From contig NZ_HG726027.1 in the NCBI RefSeq assembly GCF_000499785.1, forward strand, positions 1-64,000: a DNA stretch of 64,000 nucleotides, in the 5' to 3' direction. The DNA is from Bacteroides neonati. Its GTDB lineage: Bacteria; Bacteroidota; Bacteroidia; Bacteroidales; Bacteroidaceae. Of the stretch, positions 35,689 through 44,094 are shown one piece after another. Both the position numbers and the translations under genes were made by a program. Position 1 is the stretch's first letter; the number at the start of each line of letters is the position of its first letter. The notes beneath the pieces are model-generated. The model searched no databases. It worked only from the letters and a program-made list of their open reading frames with translations, and was not told where the DNA came from.

Positions 35689-36882
35689 TTAAGTTGATGA
35701 AATGCTTATTTTGTCGAGAATACCGCTCAGATAAGCAATCGCTATGCCGTAATTGGTCATGGCTACGCCTTGCTTGCGGGCTTGTTCGATGCGGGTCAGT
35801 ACATGCTTGCGATTAAACATACAGGCACCGCATTGAATAACCAGATCGTACGGTGTCAGGTCTTTGGGGAAATCGGTACCTGCCACCAAATCGACCTGCA
35901 ACGCTTCGCCTACTCGCTGGCGCAACAGGCGGGGCAGTTTGACTCTTCCGATATCTTCGGAAAGGGGAGCGTGCGTACAGGCCTCGGCTATGAGCACGCG
36001 CGATGCGGGAGTGAGCCGAGCAATAACCGATGCGCTTGCCGTATAGTAATGAATATCGCCCTTATAGGCCGCAAAAAGAACGGAGAACGAGGTGAGCAGG
36101 CTCTCCTCGGGCTTCTGCTCGTAAACGGTTTTAAAAACCTGCGAATCGGTAATGATCAGCTTCGGTGCGCGCGAAAGGGCTTGCAATGTGGCGGGCAACT
36201 GATCGGTGGTACAGCTCATGGCAAGGCATCGCCTGTCGAGCAGTTCGCGCAGGGTTTGTACCTGCGGAAGGATGAGCCGCCCTTTGGGTGCTTGTGTGTC
36301 TTGTGGCATGACCAATAACACGAGGTCTCCTTCGCTAACCAAATCGCCCAGTATGGTTTGTTCGCCAAAATCCGACGGTAGTTTTTCGATAATCGCTTGG
36401 CGGATCTCTTCGATACCCTCCCGGCGGTGTGCACTGACCAGAAGTGGACGTTTGCCCGACACCTCTTCGATCCGTTTGGCAGCAGCCTGCGCGTCGCCCG
36501 GCAAATCTGTTTTGTTGAGTATCAGCACCACGGGGATGTTCTTCTCTTCGAGCAAGGCTATCCACGGCAACTCTTCCTCCATATCGGGCTGGCAGAGCAG
36601 CAGGGCGATATCGGTTTTCGCGGTTGCCTTCAAGGTGCGTTCGATGCGCATGGAGCCCAGCGCACCTTCATCATCGAACCCCGGCGTATCGATGAACAGA
36701 CACGGACCGATGCCGTGTATCTCCATCGCTTTCTGAACCGGATCGGTGGTGGTGCCCGGCGTGTCGGACACCAGCGCGGTGTCTTGTCCGGTCAGTGCAT
36801 TGATCAGCGAAGATTTGCCACTGTTGCGTCGCCCCAATAGGGCAATGTGCAGGCGGTTGGCAGCAGATACATTGTTTCTCAT
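35689..36882 (-). CDS. hydF: [FeFe]-hydrogenase H-cluster maturation GTPase HydF
   Basis: 397 residues. An N-terminal GTPase domain has LGRRNSGKSSLINALTG (P-loop), DTPGTTTDP, DTPGFDDEG and NKTD. The C-terminal cluster-binding part has ACTHAPLSEDIGRVKLP and QCGACMFNRKHVLTRI, the Cys-His and CxxC residues that hold HydF's [4Fe-4S] cluster. HydF is the scaffold on which the diiron subcluster is assembled and passed to the hydrogenase. The first codons (ATG AGA AAC AAT GTA TCT) are in phase with the upstream 41-bp repeat array, so the array reaches into the coding region. Confidence 0.95.
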   Translation of the reverse strand: MRNNVSAANRLHIALLGRRNSGKSSLINALTGQDTALVSDTPGTTTDPVQKAMEIHGIGPCLFIDTPGFDDEGALGSMRIERTLKATAKTDIALLLCQPDMEEELPWIALLEEKNIPVVLILNKTDLPGDAQAAAKRIEEVSGKRPLLVSAHRREGIEEIRQAIIEKLPSDFGEQTILGDLVSEGDLVLLVMPQDTQAPKGRLILPQVQTLRELLDRRCLAMSCTTDQLPATLQALSRAPKLIITDSQVFKTVYEQKPEESLLTSFSVLFAAYKGDIHYYTASASVIARLTPASRVLIAEACTHAPLSEDIGRVKLPRLLRQRVGEALQVDLVAGTDFPKDLTPYDLVIQCGACMFNRKHVLTRIEQARKQGVAMTNYGIAIAYLSGILDKISISST

Positions 36883-37125
36883 CTCTTTCTTTTTCTGTTG
36901 ATGCTAAAAACGGTGTTTCTAAGCTCGTTTATTTTTTTGCAGCCTTAGAAACAGCTGCTTCTCATCTCTTTTTTTTCGTTTGGTATCAAAAACCGTGTTT
37001 CTGATGCTTTTTTATTTTCGGCGGATTCAGAAACCGCGTTTCTAAGCTCTTTTGTTTCCGAAAGGCTTTAGAAACTCGGTTTCTTTGCTCTCCATCTTTC
37101 GGATGGGCTTGCCAACGCTGTTTCT
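36865..37125. repeat. Degenerate 41-bp tandem repeat array, six to seven units
   Basis: The hydG-hydF gap (255 bp) carries a repeat with core near AGAAACnGnGTTTCT. Cores begin at 36906, 36947, 36988, 37029, 37070 and 37111, an exact 41-base step each time. A seventh, weaker core at 36865 (AGATACATTGTTTCT) keeps the phase and forms the hydF start region on the minus strand. After each core comes a pyrimidine-rich stretch (often AAGCTCTTTT-like), then a short purine segment. Each core is itself an inverted repeat (AGAAAC...GTTTCT). No ORF is present. The units differ at many positions, so it is not a recent duplication. Confidence 0.85.
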
Positions 37126-37137
37126 CGACTCCCTTTC

Positions 37138-38556
37138 TTAGAAGCGGAAGTCTCGTTTGCCATCGGCTATCTCTTTTAAATTTCGGATGGCTATTTCTCT
37201 GATCTTCGCACTCGGAATGTGGGGCACTTCTTGTTCGATCAGTCTTTCTCCCTTCTGCCGGGTGGTGGCGGAGGCGTAGTCCTGAAGATACTCCTTCAAG
37301 GTCATGAGCGCGTTGGGGCCGCAGCAGTTGGCTATCTTTCCGCTTTTGACCAGCGCCATGAACCGATCGCCCGTGCGCCCTTCGCGATAGCAGGCGGTGC
37401 AGAAGCTCGGAACGTATCCCTTGTCGAGCAGCCAGGCCACTATCTCGTCGAGTGTGCGGCGGTCGCTGACGTCGAACTGCGAGGTATTCTCCTCCTTCGT
37501 CTCCGCCTCGGCATAGCCGCCCACGCTGGTGCGCGAACCACCGCTTATTTGTGAGATGCCGATATCCAATACCTTCTCGCGCGACTCCTGCGATTCGCGG
37601 GTGGAGATAATCATCCCCGTATAGGGCACTGTGATGCGTATCACGGCTACGATGCGACGGAAGATATCGTCCGAAATGGCATCGGGAAATTCTCCTGCAT
37701 CAATATCATCGGCCGAGCAGATGCGCGGCACACTGATCGTATGCGGACCTACACCGAAGCGCGCTTCGAGGTGTTCGGCGTGCATCAGCAGTCCGGCAAA
37801 ATCGTATCGGTACGTGTTGAGCCCGAAGAGCACACCGATGCCCACATCATCGATGCCCGCCTCCATGGCGCGGTCCATGGCCTCGGTATGGTAGGTGTAA
37901 TTGCTTTTGGGGCCGGTGGGGTGCAACGCTTCGTAGTTCTCTTTGTGATACGTTTCCTGAAACAGGATGTAGGTGCCGATGCCGGCCTCTTTGAGGCGGC
38001 GATAGTTCTCGACGGTGGTGGCGGCAATGTTTACGTTGACCCGTCGGATGGCTCCGTTCTTGTGCTTGATGCTGTAGATGGTGCGGATCGATTCGAGAAT
38101 GTAATCCAACGGATTGCGCAGCGGATCTTCGCCCGCCTCGAGTGCCAGACGCTTGTGCCCCATGTCTTGCAGGGCGATGACCTCGTTCCGGATCTCCTCC
38201 TGCGTCAGCTTTTTGCGTCGGATGGTTTTGTTCTTGAGGTGATAGGGGCAGTAGGTGCACCCGTTCACACAATAGTTCGACAGGTAAAGCGGGGCAAACA
38301 TCACGATGCGGTTGCCGTAGAACTTCTGTTTAATCTCTTTGGCCAGCCGAAAGATTCTTTCGACCAGATCGGGCTGATCGCATTCGAGCAGCAGGGCTGC
38401 TTCGCGATGTGTCAGTCCCTTGCACTCGGCTGCCTTCTCGATGAGTTGCTCGATGAGGGCGCGGTTGCTTTTATGGTTGTTTGCATACTCCAGCGTGTCC
38501 AGTATCTCCTGGTGATCGATGAAGTCGGTTGCATGAGGCGAATGAGGTTGATACAT
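37138..38556 (-). CDS. hydG: [FeFe]-hydrogenase maturase HydG (tyrosine lyase)
   Basis: 472 residues, radical SAM. The SAM cluster motif CVNGCTYC (CX3CX2C) follows FAPLYLSNY. The C-terminal auxiliary cluster motif is visible as CTACYREGRTGDRFM with a later NCCGP. HydG splits tyrosine to give the CO and CN ligands of the H-cluster. It lies five bases after hydE and before the repeat-filled gap to hydF. Confidence 0.96.
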   Translation of the reverse strand: MYQPHSPHATDFIDHQEILDTLEYANNHKSNRALIEQLIEKAAECKGLTHREAALLLECDQPDLVERIFRLAKEIKQKFYGNRIVMFAPLYLSNYCVNGCTYCPYHLKNKTIRRKKLTQEEIRNEVIALQDMGHKRLALEAGEDPLRNPLDYILESIRTIYSIKHKNGAIRRVNVNIAATTVENYRRLKEAGIGTYILFQETYHKENYEALHPTGPKSNYTYHTEAMDRAMEAGIDDVGIGVLFGLNTYRYDFAGLLMHAEHLEARFGVGPHTISVPRICSADDIDAGEFPDAISDDIFRRIVAVIRITVPYTGMIISTRESQESREKVLDIGISQISGGSRTSVGGYAEAETKEENTSQFDVSDRRTLDEIVAWLLDKGYVPSFCTACYREGRTGDRFMALVKSGKIANCCGPNALMTLKEYLQDYASATTRQKGERLIEQEVPHIPSAKIREIAIRNLKEIADGKRDFRF

Positions 38557-38561
38557 AATCG

Positions 38562-39599
38562 TTAAGGGTTAAAGTCTCCTCTGTCTTTCGAAATCCGGTA
38601 TCCGATGGCTGCCAGTTGCTTGTCGAGCAATTGCAAACCTTCGGCTGCTTCGGCACCGAGCGAGGCTTTGTTGTTGTATAATTCGTATTTCTTTCGCTCT
38701 TCGCGAGGCGATAAGTTGGGCATTACCACGTTGGCACCTGCCAAGATGCCTCGTTCTCGTCCGCCGGGTGCCAGTGTGGCGAGTGCGGTAGTCGAGGGTA
38801 TGAGTGCCGTTGGGTGCATCAGTCTGAAAATAGAGAGCAGCAGCAACGTTCGCTCCATATTGCCGGCAGGCATGGTGGCAAACGGGGTGTCGTGATGCGG
38901 TAGGAACGGGCCGATACCGATCATTTGCGGTTGCAGCTCTTCGATGAACTGCACATCGGCTATCAGGTGTTCGATGGTTTGCCCGGGACTGCCTACCATG
39001 ATGCCGGTTCCGGTTTGGAAGCCGATCTCTTTGAGCGTTCTGAGGCATTGAATTCTGTTCTCCCACGACATTTTGCCCGGATGCAGTTGTTCGTAGTGGG
39101 CGGCGTTGTAGGTTTCGTGACGCAACAGGTACCGATTGGCTCCCGCTCGGAAAAGACGTTCGTAGGTTTGGCGCGATTTCTCGCCCAGCGATAGGGTGAT
39201 GGCACAATCGGGATAACGGCTTCTGATGGCCTCGACTATCTCCAGGAGTTGTTCGTCGGAGAAAGCGGCATCTTCGCCTCCTTGCATCACAAAGGTTCGG
39301 AATCCTAATTGATACCCCTCTTCGCAACAACCCAGAATGCTCTCTTTGGATAGCCGGTAGCGTGCCACCTTTCGGTTTGATTTGCGTATGCCGCAATAAT
39401 AGCAGTCGTTGCGGCAACAATTGCTCACTTCGATCAGTCCGCGAATGTAGACGTTGTTTCCGAAATGCGCCTGTGCTACCTCACGTGCCTGCCGGTTGAT
39501 GTACTCCAACGTTTCGGCATCGCAGTGAGTGAGCAGCGCACGAAGCTCCTCGACGGACAACGTGCGCTCTGTTCTTAACCGATCAACTACGGTTTTCAT
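38562..39599 (-). CDS. hydE: [FeFe]-hydrogenase maturase HydE
   Basis: 345 residues, radical SAM. The cluster motif is CRNDCYYCGIR (CX3CX2C), following NNVYIRGLIEVSN. GGEDAAFSDEQLLEIVEAI and GTGIMVGSPGQT are typical of HydE. HydE helps build the dithiolate bridge of the H-cluster. Its start overlaps the end of the hydrogenase gene by 17 bases, and hydG follows after five bases. Confidence 0.95.
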   Translation of the reverse strand: MKTVVDRLRTERTLSVEELRALLTHCDAETLEYINRQAREVAQAHFGNNVYIRGLIEVSNCCRNDCYYCGIRKSNRKVARYRLSKESILGCCEEGYQLGFRTFVMQGGEDAAFSDEQLLEIVEAIRSRYPDCAITLSLGEKSRQTYERLFRAGANRYLLRHETYNAAHYEQLHPGKMSWENRIQCLRTLKEIGFQTGTGIMVGSPGQTIEHLIADVQFIEELQPQMIGIGPFLPHHDTPFATMPAGNMERTLLLLSIFRLMHPTALIPSTTALATLAPGGRERGILAGANVVMPNLSPREERKKYELYNNKASLGAEAAEGLQLLDKQLAAIGYRISKDRGDFNP

Positions 39600-41049
39600 A
39601 CGTATCCTTTCGCTTTATCAGCTCTTGTGCCAACTGTCTGCGACCGGAAACAATATCGTTGTGCGTGCTCGGTCCGGTGATGCATCCGCCCTCGCAAGCC
39701 ATTACTTCGATGAAGTTTCCCGCTGCTTTTCCTGTCTTGGCACAGGCGCGCAGCACCGCTATATTCTTTTTATTAATGTCCGACACTTGCAGAATGTTCA
39801 TCTTGTCGGCCTCCTCTTTCAGGTAAGCTTTCACCGCTCCTGCCACACCACCTGCCTGCGCAAATCCGTGTGCTTCGCGTACCGAAGTATACAGAACAGA
39901 GAACGGTTCGGCGCGCTCAATCTCAATACCGAGTCCGTCGACAATCGAACCTACCTCTTCGAAAGTTAAGATGAAGTCGACACAATCATCGCGACGCACT
40001 TCTTTGCGTTTCGCCACACAAGGACCTACGAACACAATGGTGGCATCGGGATGCTTTGCTTTGGCTATGCGGGCGGCATAATACATGGGCGATCCGGTCG
40101 ACGATACATACTCCTTCATGTCGGGTATGTGCTTTTCTACCAGTTCGATATACGAAGGACAGCACGAGGTTGTCATAAAGGGTTGTCCCTCCTCGAGCTT
40201 TTCGATCAACTCGGCTGCTTCGTTGCTTACCGTGTCCATGGCTCCTTGTGCCACCTCAATAACATCGGCGAATCCGATCTCCTTGAAAGCTCCGTATACG
40301 TTTTCGATCGTCGTTTTAAATTGTCCCAGAATGGAAGGGGCGATGATAGCCACCACTTTGTCGCCACGGCGAATGCGTTGCAATACATCGAATGTTTGCG
40401 ATACCTCGAAAATTGCACCGAACGGACAAGCGTTGATACACTTGCCGCAATAGATGCAGCGACTCTCATCGATATGTTCCACACCGTATTCGTCTTTGCT
40501 GATGGCTTTGACCGGACAAGCCTCTTCGCAAGGAATAGGCATATAGATAATAGCGTGATACGGACAGCTGCGGTGGCAGATGCCACAACTGATGCAGGTG
40601 TCGTGATCGATACTGGCCTTACCGTCTTTTTTGAAGCGGATGGCATCTTTGGGGCAGTTCATATAGCAGCTGCGTGCCACGCATCCGCGGCAAAGACTTG
40701 TTACCTCATAGTTGATCTGTACACACGAAGAGCAAGCTTCGTCAATGACACAGAGTATATTGTCTTTTGTAACCTCCGTACGTTCCATTGCCTGGCGAGC
40801 ATAGTCGGAAAGAGGGGTGAGTTCGTCGTGTTCGTCTTTCATATCCATTCCCAAAAGCGGAAGAGATTTATATTTCCATACTGCACGCTCTTTATGCACG
40901 CAGCATCGTCCCAATGGTTTCGATTTGCGCGGACTCAGCTCGATAGGGAGCCGGTCGATTTGTTCTACCAGTTGTTCGTTTTTCCAGAGTCTTACCAGGT
41001 CCGCCAATAGCTTGTGGCGGACAATCATTACGTTGTTAGTGAATGCCAT
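39583..41049 (-). CDS. Monomeric [FeFe] hydrogenase, group-B-like
   Basis: 488 residues. The N-terminal half carries several ferredoxin-type motifs (CRGCVARSCYMNCPKDA, CISCGICHRSCPYHA, CIYCGKCINACPFGA). The H-cluster domain has the three ligand motifs as TTSCCPSYIE (C296-C297), VGPCVAKRKEV and VMACEGGCITGP. These variants (TSCCPS rather than TSCCPGW, and ending GGCITGP) fit the group B type found in anaerobes. The start was set at the ATG at 41049, because ATG at 41079 lies upstream of the predicted transcription start set by the -7 box at 41077-41084. It heads a minus-strand operon with hydE, hydG and hydF. Confidence 0.9.
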   Translation of the reverse strand: MAFTNNVMIVRHKLLADLVRLWKNEQLVEQIDRLPIELSPRKSKPLGRCCVHKERAVWKYKSLPLLGMDMKDEHDELTPLSDYARQAMERTEVTKDNILCVIDEACSSCVQINYEVTSLCRGCVARSCYMNCPKDAIRFKKDGKASIDHDTCISCGICHRSCPYHAIIYMPIPCEEACPVKAISKDEYGVEHIDESRCIYCGKCINACPFGAIFEVSQTFDVLQRIRRGDKVVAIIAPSILGQFKTTIENVYGAFKEIGFADVIEVAQGAMDTVSNEAAELIEKLEEGQPFMTTSCCPSYIELVEKHIPDMKEYVSSTGSPMYYAARIAKAKHPDATIVFVGPCVAKRKEVRRDDCVDFILTFEEVGSIVDGLGIEIERAEPFSVLYTSVREAHGFAQAGGVAGAVKAYLKEEADKMNILQVSDINKKNIAVLRACAKTGKAAGNFIEVMACEGGCITGPSTHNDIVSGRRQLAQELIKRKDTYENRS

Positions 41050-41076
41050 ATTGTCTTTTTGGATAGTTAGGGGGCG

Positions 41077-41084
41077 CAAAGATA
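41077..41084 (-). promoter_or_regulatory. -7 box of the hydrogenase operon
   Basis: CAAAGATA on the plus strand reads TATCTTTG on the minus strand, matching TAnnTTTG. The start near 41069 leaves a 20-base leader to the ATG at 41049. Confidence 0.7.
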
Positions 41085-41251
41085 GTGAACTATTTGCTTA
41101 TTACCCAATTCTTGAGAAACAGATTGCATATTCCGCTCAATTTGTAGCGAACTATTTGAGTCTGTATGTGGTTATAATAGCGAGATACCGCAAAGTTAAA
41201 ACGTAAACGGATTGTCATTTGGCTGTAAGCGTATTGCAACGTTTCTGCCTT

Positions 41252-41259
41252 TATCTTTG
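41252..41259 (+). promoter_or_regulatory. -7 box of the small membrane protein gene
   Basis: TATCTTTG matches TAnnTTTG, with a TTGC at 41234-41237 as a possible -33 element. It is 29 bases upstream of the ATG at 41289. Confidence 0.6.
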
Positions 41260-41288
41260 CGATGCATTTTAGCGTATACTAATTATAA

Positions 41289-41465
41289 ATGAAGAATAGC
41301 CTTATGAACGAAATAGAGTTAAAACAACGAAACCATTATACCCGCATCAGCATGATCATGATCATCATCGGCCTGATCTTTCTGTTCTATGTAGGCCTTT
41401 CATTGTCTTATTCGACCAAAAGGTTTCATCAGCAGGTGCACAGCATCACCCGAATTTGGGAATGA
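41289..41465 (+). CDS. Small single-span membrane protein (58 aa), unknown
   Basis: A short ORF from ATG at 41289 to TGA at 41463-41465, behind a good promoter box. The polar basic N terminus (MKNSLMNEIELKQRNHYTR) is followed by one hydrophobic segment (about residues 20-42, with MIMIIIGLIFLFYVGLSLS) and a basic tail ending HSITRIWE. This layout is that of a small inner-membrane protein with N-in topology. I do not recognise a family. An internal ATG at 41304 is an alternative start. Confidence 0.6.
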   Translation: MKNSLMNEIELKQRNHYTRISMIMIIIGLIFLFYVGLSLSYSTKRFHQQVHSITRIWE

Positions 41466-41483
41466 AACGCATTGTCGGCACGT

Positions 41484-41858
41484 TTAAGAAGCGGTCTCTG
41501 CCTTGAGCTTTTCGTCCAGAAACTCTTTCAACAACATAGCATGATTATGATCGGGACTCTTAGAGGCATATAAGAGCGTAACGACCGGATAGGACTTGAT
41601 TGTGGCTAAGAATTGGCTTACGGCCGGCGAGCTATTCAGCTCCTTTTTGTAGAGCGCACTAAATAAATCCCAATGATTATCGGGGTCTTCATGAAACCAT
41701 TGCCTCAAGGAGGAAGAGGGCGTAATCTCCTTCGCCCAAAGATCGTACGAGAAGGCTGCTTTACGCATCCCGCGCGGCCACAAACGATCAACGAATACCC
41801 GAAACCCATCACTCGCCTCAGGAGCCTGATACACTCTTTTTAATTGAATCTTTATCAT
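41484..41858 (-). CDS. DUF488 family protein
   Basis: 124 residues. The conserved start KRVYQAPEASDGFRVFVDRLWPRGM and the later LWAKEITPSSSLRQWF, PVVTLLYASKSPDHNHA and LKEFL are typical of DUF488 (YeaO-like). The function of the family is unknown. A single gene, transcribed toward the small membrane protein. Confidence 0.85.
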   Translation of the reverse strand: MIKIQLKRVYQAPEASDGFRVFVDRLWPRGMRKAAFSYDLWAKEITPSSSLRQWFHEDPDNHWDLFSALYKKELNSSPAVSQFLATIKSYPVVTLLYASKSPDHNHAMLLKEFLDEKLKAETAS

Positions 41859-41961
41859 ACAACCTCTGTTTTATTTTAGCAACAACCCATCGTCTCAAAA
41901 AGTTTTGATGGGATATGACTTTTTGTCAGCCAATTTTCTGCCAATATTTGCCATTAGCTGT

Positions 41962-41978
41962 TTGGCACGCTTTTCGCA
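41962..41978 (+). promoter_or_regulatory. Candidate sigma-54 promoter of groESL
   Basis: TTGGCACG followed by CTTT and TCGCA has GG at 41964-41965 and GC at 41976-41977, exactly 10 bases apart as in -24/-12 promoters (consensus TTGGCACG-N4-TTGCA, one mismatch in the -12 part). The predicted start lies near 41989. No TAnnTTTG box or CIRCE element was seen in this gap. An inverted TGCCAA/TTGGCA pair (41939-41967) overlaps the site. Confidence 0.5.
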
Positions 41979-41987
41979 ATCTGTTTC

Positions 41988-42003
41988 TCGTCCTTGAGGA
42001 CGA
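41988..42003 (+). promoter_or_regulatory. Palindrome at the predicted 5' end of groESL mRNA
   Basis: TCGTCCTTGAGGACGA is a 7 bp inverted repeat with a 2-base centre. If transcription starts near 41989 it would lie at the extreme 5' end of the transcript and could affect stability. It could also bind a regulator as DNA. Confidence 0.5.
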
Positions 42004-42044
42004 ATATACTATTACAATAAACAAATTAAAAATAGAAAAGAACT

Positions 42045-42317
42045 ATGAACATTAAACCATTAGCAGACAGAGTGCTGATACTCCCTGCACCGGCAGAAGA
42101 AAAAACAATTGGCGGTATCATTATTCCCGATACGGCGAAAGAGAAACCTTTGAAAGGTGAAGTTGTGGCAGTTGGTCACGGTACCAAAGACGAAGAGATG
42201 GTACTTAAAGTAGGCGATACCGTGCTTTACGGTAAGTATGCAGGTACCGAACTCGAAGTAGAAGGTGCCAAATACTTAGTGATGCGTCAAAGTGATGTAC
42301 TCGCTATCTTGGGTTAA
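42045..42317 (+). CDS. groS: Co-chaperonin GroES
   Basis: 90 residues, normal for the family. Motifs are MNIKPLADRVLILP, the mobile loop with TIGGIIIPDTAKEKP, GEVVAVGHG and GDTVLYGKYAG. It caps GroEL during folding. It is 40 bases upstream of groEL. Confidence 0.97.
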   Translation: MNIKPLADRVLILPAPAEEKTIGGIIIPDTAKEKPLKGEVVAVGHGTKDEEMVLKVGDTVLYGKYAGTELEVEGAKYLVMRQSDVLAILG

Positions 42318-42357
42318 TTTGAATCATAATATCGTTAAATCATAAAAGTATAAAGTT

Positions 42358-43995
42358 ATGTCAAAAGAAATATTATTCAATATTGAAGCACGCGATCAAT
42401 TGAAAAAAGGAGTAGATGCTTTGGCCAATGCAGTAAAAGTAACACTCGGACCGAAGGGTCGCAACGTTATTCTCGAAAAGAAATTCGGTGCTCCCCACAT
42501 CACCAAAGACGGTGTAACGGTGGCTAAAGAAATTGAATTGCCCGACGCTTACCAGAATACCGGTGCACAACTGGTGAAAGAGGTAGCCTCTAAAACAGGC
42601 GACGATGCAGGTGATGGTACTACTACCGCAACCGTATTGGCGCAATCGATCATTGGCGAAGGATTGAAGAATGTAACCGCAGGTGCAAGCCCGGTAGATA
42701 TCAAACGCGGTATCGACAAGGCAGTAAGCAAAGTGGTGGCTTCGATCAAAGCACAATCGGAAAAAGTAGGCGATAACTACGATAAGATTGAGCAAGTAGC
42801 TACCGTATCGGCCAACAACGATCCTGTAATCGGTAAATTGATTGCCGACGCTATGCGCAAAGTATCTAAAGACGGTGTTATCACCATCGAAGAGGCCAAA
42901 GGTACCGACACAACGATCGGTGTGGTAGAAGGTATGCAGTTCGACCGCGGTTATCTGTCGGCTTACTTTGTAACCAACACAGAGAAAATGGAGTGTGAGA
43001 TGGAGAAACCTTACATTCTGATCTACGACAAGAAGATTTCGAACCTGAAAGATTTCTTGCCTATCCTTGAACCTGCCGTACAATCGGGTCGTCCATTGTT
43101 GGTCATTGCCGAAGATGTAGACAGCGAAGCGTTGACTACGTTGGTTGTAAACCGTCTGCGTTCTCAATTGAAGATCTGTGCTGTAAAGGCTCCGGGCTTT
43201 GGCGATCGTCGCAAAGAGATGCTCGAAGATATCGCTATCCTGACAGGTGGTTTGGTGATCAGCGAAGAGAAAGGTTTGTCATTGGAGCAAGCTACACTCG
43301 AAATGTTGGGTACTGCCGATAAGATTACCGTATCAAAAGACAATACAACCATCGTAAACGGTGCCGGTGCGAAAGAAAGCATCAAGGAACGTTGCGAGCA
43401 AATCAAGGCTCAAATCCTTTCAACTAAGTCTGACTATGACCGCGAGAAATTGCAGGAACGTTTGGCCAAACTTTCGGGTGGTGTAGCTGTACTTTATGTA
43501 GGTGCTGCTTCGGAAGTAGAGATGAAAGAGAAGAAAGACCGCGTAGACGATGCACTTCGTGCCACTCGTGCAGCCATCGAAGAAGGTATCGTAGCAGGTG
43601 GTGGAGTAGCTTATATCCGCGCTATCGATTCTCTGGAAGGTTTCAAAGGCGACAACGAAGACGAAACAACCGGTGCTGCTATCATCAGACGTGCCATTGA
43701 AGAACCTCTTCGCCAGATTGTAGCCAATGCAGGCAAAGAAGGTGCAGTTGTGGTTCAGAAAGTACGCGAAGGCAAAGCCGACTTCGGTTACAATGCCCGT
43801 ACAGATGTATACGAAAACATGTTTGCCGCCGGTGTGGTTGATCCTGCTAAGGTAACTCGTGTAGCTTTGGAGAATGCTGCTTCGATTGCAGGTATGTTCC
43901 TTACTACCGAATGTGTGATTGTAGAAAAGAAAGAAGAAAAGTCTGATATGCCGATGGGTGCTCCCGGAATGGGTGGCATGGGCGGAATGATGTAA
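42358..43995 (+). CDS. groL: 60 kDa chaperonin GroEL
   Basis: 545 residues. Motifs are TLGPKGRNVILEKKFGAP, KDGVTVAKEIEL, AGDGTTTATVLAQ and the C-terminal flexible tail GMGGMGGMM. It assembles into the tetradecameric folding cage. Co-transcribed with groES and ended by the terminator at 44028-44076. Confidence 0.98.
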   Translation: MSKEILFNIEARDQLKKGVDALANAVKVTLGPKGRNVILEKKFGAPHITKDGVTVAKEIELPDAYQNTGAQLVKEVASKTGDDAGDGTTTATVLAQSIIGEGLKNVTAGASPVDIKRGIDKAVSKVVASIKAQSEKVGDNYDKIEQVATVSANNDPVIGKLIADAMRKVSKDGVITIEEAKGTDTTIGVVEGMQFDRGYLSAYFVTNTEKMECEMEKPYILIYDKKISNLKDFLPILEPAVQSGRPLLVIAEDVDSEALTTLVVNRLRSQLKICAVKAPGFGDRRKEMLEDIAILTGGLVISEEKGLSLEQATLEMLGTADKITVSKDNTTIVNGAGAKESIKERCEQIKAQILSTKSDYDREKLQERLAKLSGGVAVLYVGAASEVEMKEKKDRVDDALRATRAAIEEGIVAGGGVAYIRAIDSLEGFKGDNEDETTGAAIIRRAIEEPLRQIVANAGKEGAVVVQKVREGKADFGYNARTDVYENMFAAGVVDPAKVTRVALENAASIAGMFLTTECVIVEKKEEKSDMPMGAPGMGGMGGMM

Positions 43996-44027
43996 TTCGC
44001 AGACTACTAAGCTATACTTGATAAGCG

Positions 44028-44076
44028 ACGAGCTACCCACCGACCGTAAGGTCGGGTGGTAGCTCGTTTCTTTTTT
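44028..44076. terminator. Bidirectional terminator after groEL
   Basis: ACGAGCTACCCACCGACC (44028-44045) pairs with GGTCGGGTGGTAGCTCGT (44050-44067) with two wobble or mismatched positions and a GTAA loop, followed by a T tract. It lies between groEL and the convergent PoxB-like gene. Confidence 0.85.
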
Positions 44077-44094
44077 ATCTGTTTGCTACCGCTA

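Noticed and set aside
36865..37125. CRISPR array
   Set aside because: Units are contiguous and all positions diverge. There is no constant repeat with unique spacers and no cas genes in the window.
41859..42044. CIRCE element upstream of groES
   Set aside because: No TTAGCACTC-N9-GAGTGCTAA match was found; only the short TCGTCCTTGAGGACGA palindrome is present.
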